Source of the DNA: Catonia carolina
Taxonomy: Eukaryota > Arthropoda > Insecta > Hemiptera > Achilidae
Direction of reading: 5' to 3'
NCBI GenBank assembly: GCA_035578175.1
Contig: JAQMRL010000008.1
Location: forward strand, 96,038,416 to 96,102,415
Length of the DNA: 64,000 nt
Under the pieces are notes generated by a model, which saw nothing but the letters and a program-made list of their open reading frames with translations, had not been told where the DNA came from and ran no database searches. A program made the translations under genes and the position numbers. Of the stretch, positions 63,577 through 64,000 are shown one piece after another (within the stretch, counting starts at the first letter, position 1; each line of letters begins with the position of its first letter).

Positions 63577-64000
63577 AATAAGGCAAACTCTGTAAAAGTA
63601 AAACAAGATTCAAGAAATTAAATTTTTTAATTCTTTTTCACGATCACGTGCGCTCACGCACACACGCACACACACACACACACACTTCTCTCTCTTTCTC
63701 CCCATCTGAAAAATCTACCACTTCCTTCAATATTACAGTACCAGAACCCATCAAAGGAAATTAATGAACTTAAATAAAATTAAAAACTTCGCTTACTGAA
63801 TGCATTTATGAAATTTTTATGCAAATTAAAGATAGATAAAACTAGGGTGAAATCAATGCAGATTTGTTATTTACTTATTAAATTTTACATTTTCCTTAAA
63901 TTTATTATTTATATTTTCTTTCACTTCGTTATAAACAGAGATTTAATTAATGAATTTTAAATATAGTACTAGTATATTTTGTTTTTAGTTTTTATAAAAC
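63577..64000. other. AT-rich stretch with CA microsatellite
   Basis: (CA)n with CG interruptions at about 63645-63687, followed by a short TC run. Nothing else recognised to the window end. Confidence 0.6.

Overview
The window is 64 kb of AT-rich, arthropod-type (insect, probably hemipteran) DNA. I find no host gene in it. Almost everything recognisable is mobile DNA: tRNA-headed and other SINE-like retroposons, LINE reverse-transcriptase remnants, Tc1/mariner, pogo and hAT remnants, Helitrons, a repeated family with Helentron-like architecture, one LTR element with near-identical LTRs, and one nearly intact transposon encoding a DUF7869-type protein. The species cannot be fixed from sequence alone. 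Insect origin is inferred from the repertoire (jockey-type LINE, HTH/DDE transposases with DUF4817-like N termini, mariner, a TCAGT initiator in a putative LTR).

Layout. 0-8.5 kb: an edge copy of an abundant AAC-tailed retroposon (called family A here), a putative LTR, a near-perfect 280-bp palindrome beside a 159-bp tandem duplication, a jockey-type RT tail and another LINE 3' end. 8.68-10.98 kb: a nest in which one family A copy is split by a TA-flanked TIR element (itself split by a Tc1/mariner-like element) and, separately, by a second, inverted family A copy. 11-20.5 kb: a 334-bp direct duplication, tRNA-derived SINEs, LINE pieces, two mariner remnants and family A copies. 21.2-29.2 kb: a Helitron with textbook A|T ends, a Helentron-like copy, a hAT remnant and an inverted pair of family A copies. 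31-46.2 kb: five Helentron-like copies (two in inverted orientation 315 bp apart), a pogo-like element, two Helitrons (one with a Pif1 helicase tail), a long-TIR Tc1/mariner-like element containing a SINE, a pair of family A copies with perfect 12-13 bp target duplications, and two copies of a rearranged mariner.

47.193-49.852 kb: a 2660-bp element with 30-bp TIRs (one mismatch), a 4-bp ATTT target duplication, repeated ACATGTCC motifs near both ends, and one reading path for a DUF7869-type protein broken only by one frame change and one stop. The frame change sits exactly on a T TTA AAA heptamer. I consider this the most interesting object here. 51.36-56.82 kb: a minus-strand LTR element with 1.7-1.8 kb LTRs, a non-coding T-poor interior and AAAC target duplications, inserted into a SINE. 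57-64 kb: further SINEs, one split by a 401-bp TIR element, a LINE RNase-H-type tail, the second Tc1/mariner-like copy, a family A copy and a Helentron-like copy.

The encoded functions are transposition functions only: DDE transposases, RT, helicase. Nearly all are broken. The small elements (SINEs, Helitron derivatives, TIR elements) would depend on enzymes encoded elsewhere. Coordinates of degenerate repeats are approximate to about 10-20 bp; where a target duplication was found they are exact.
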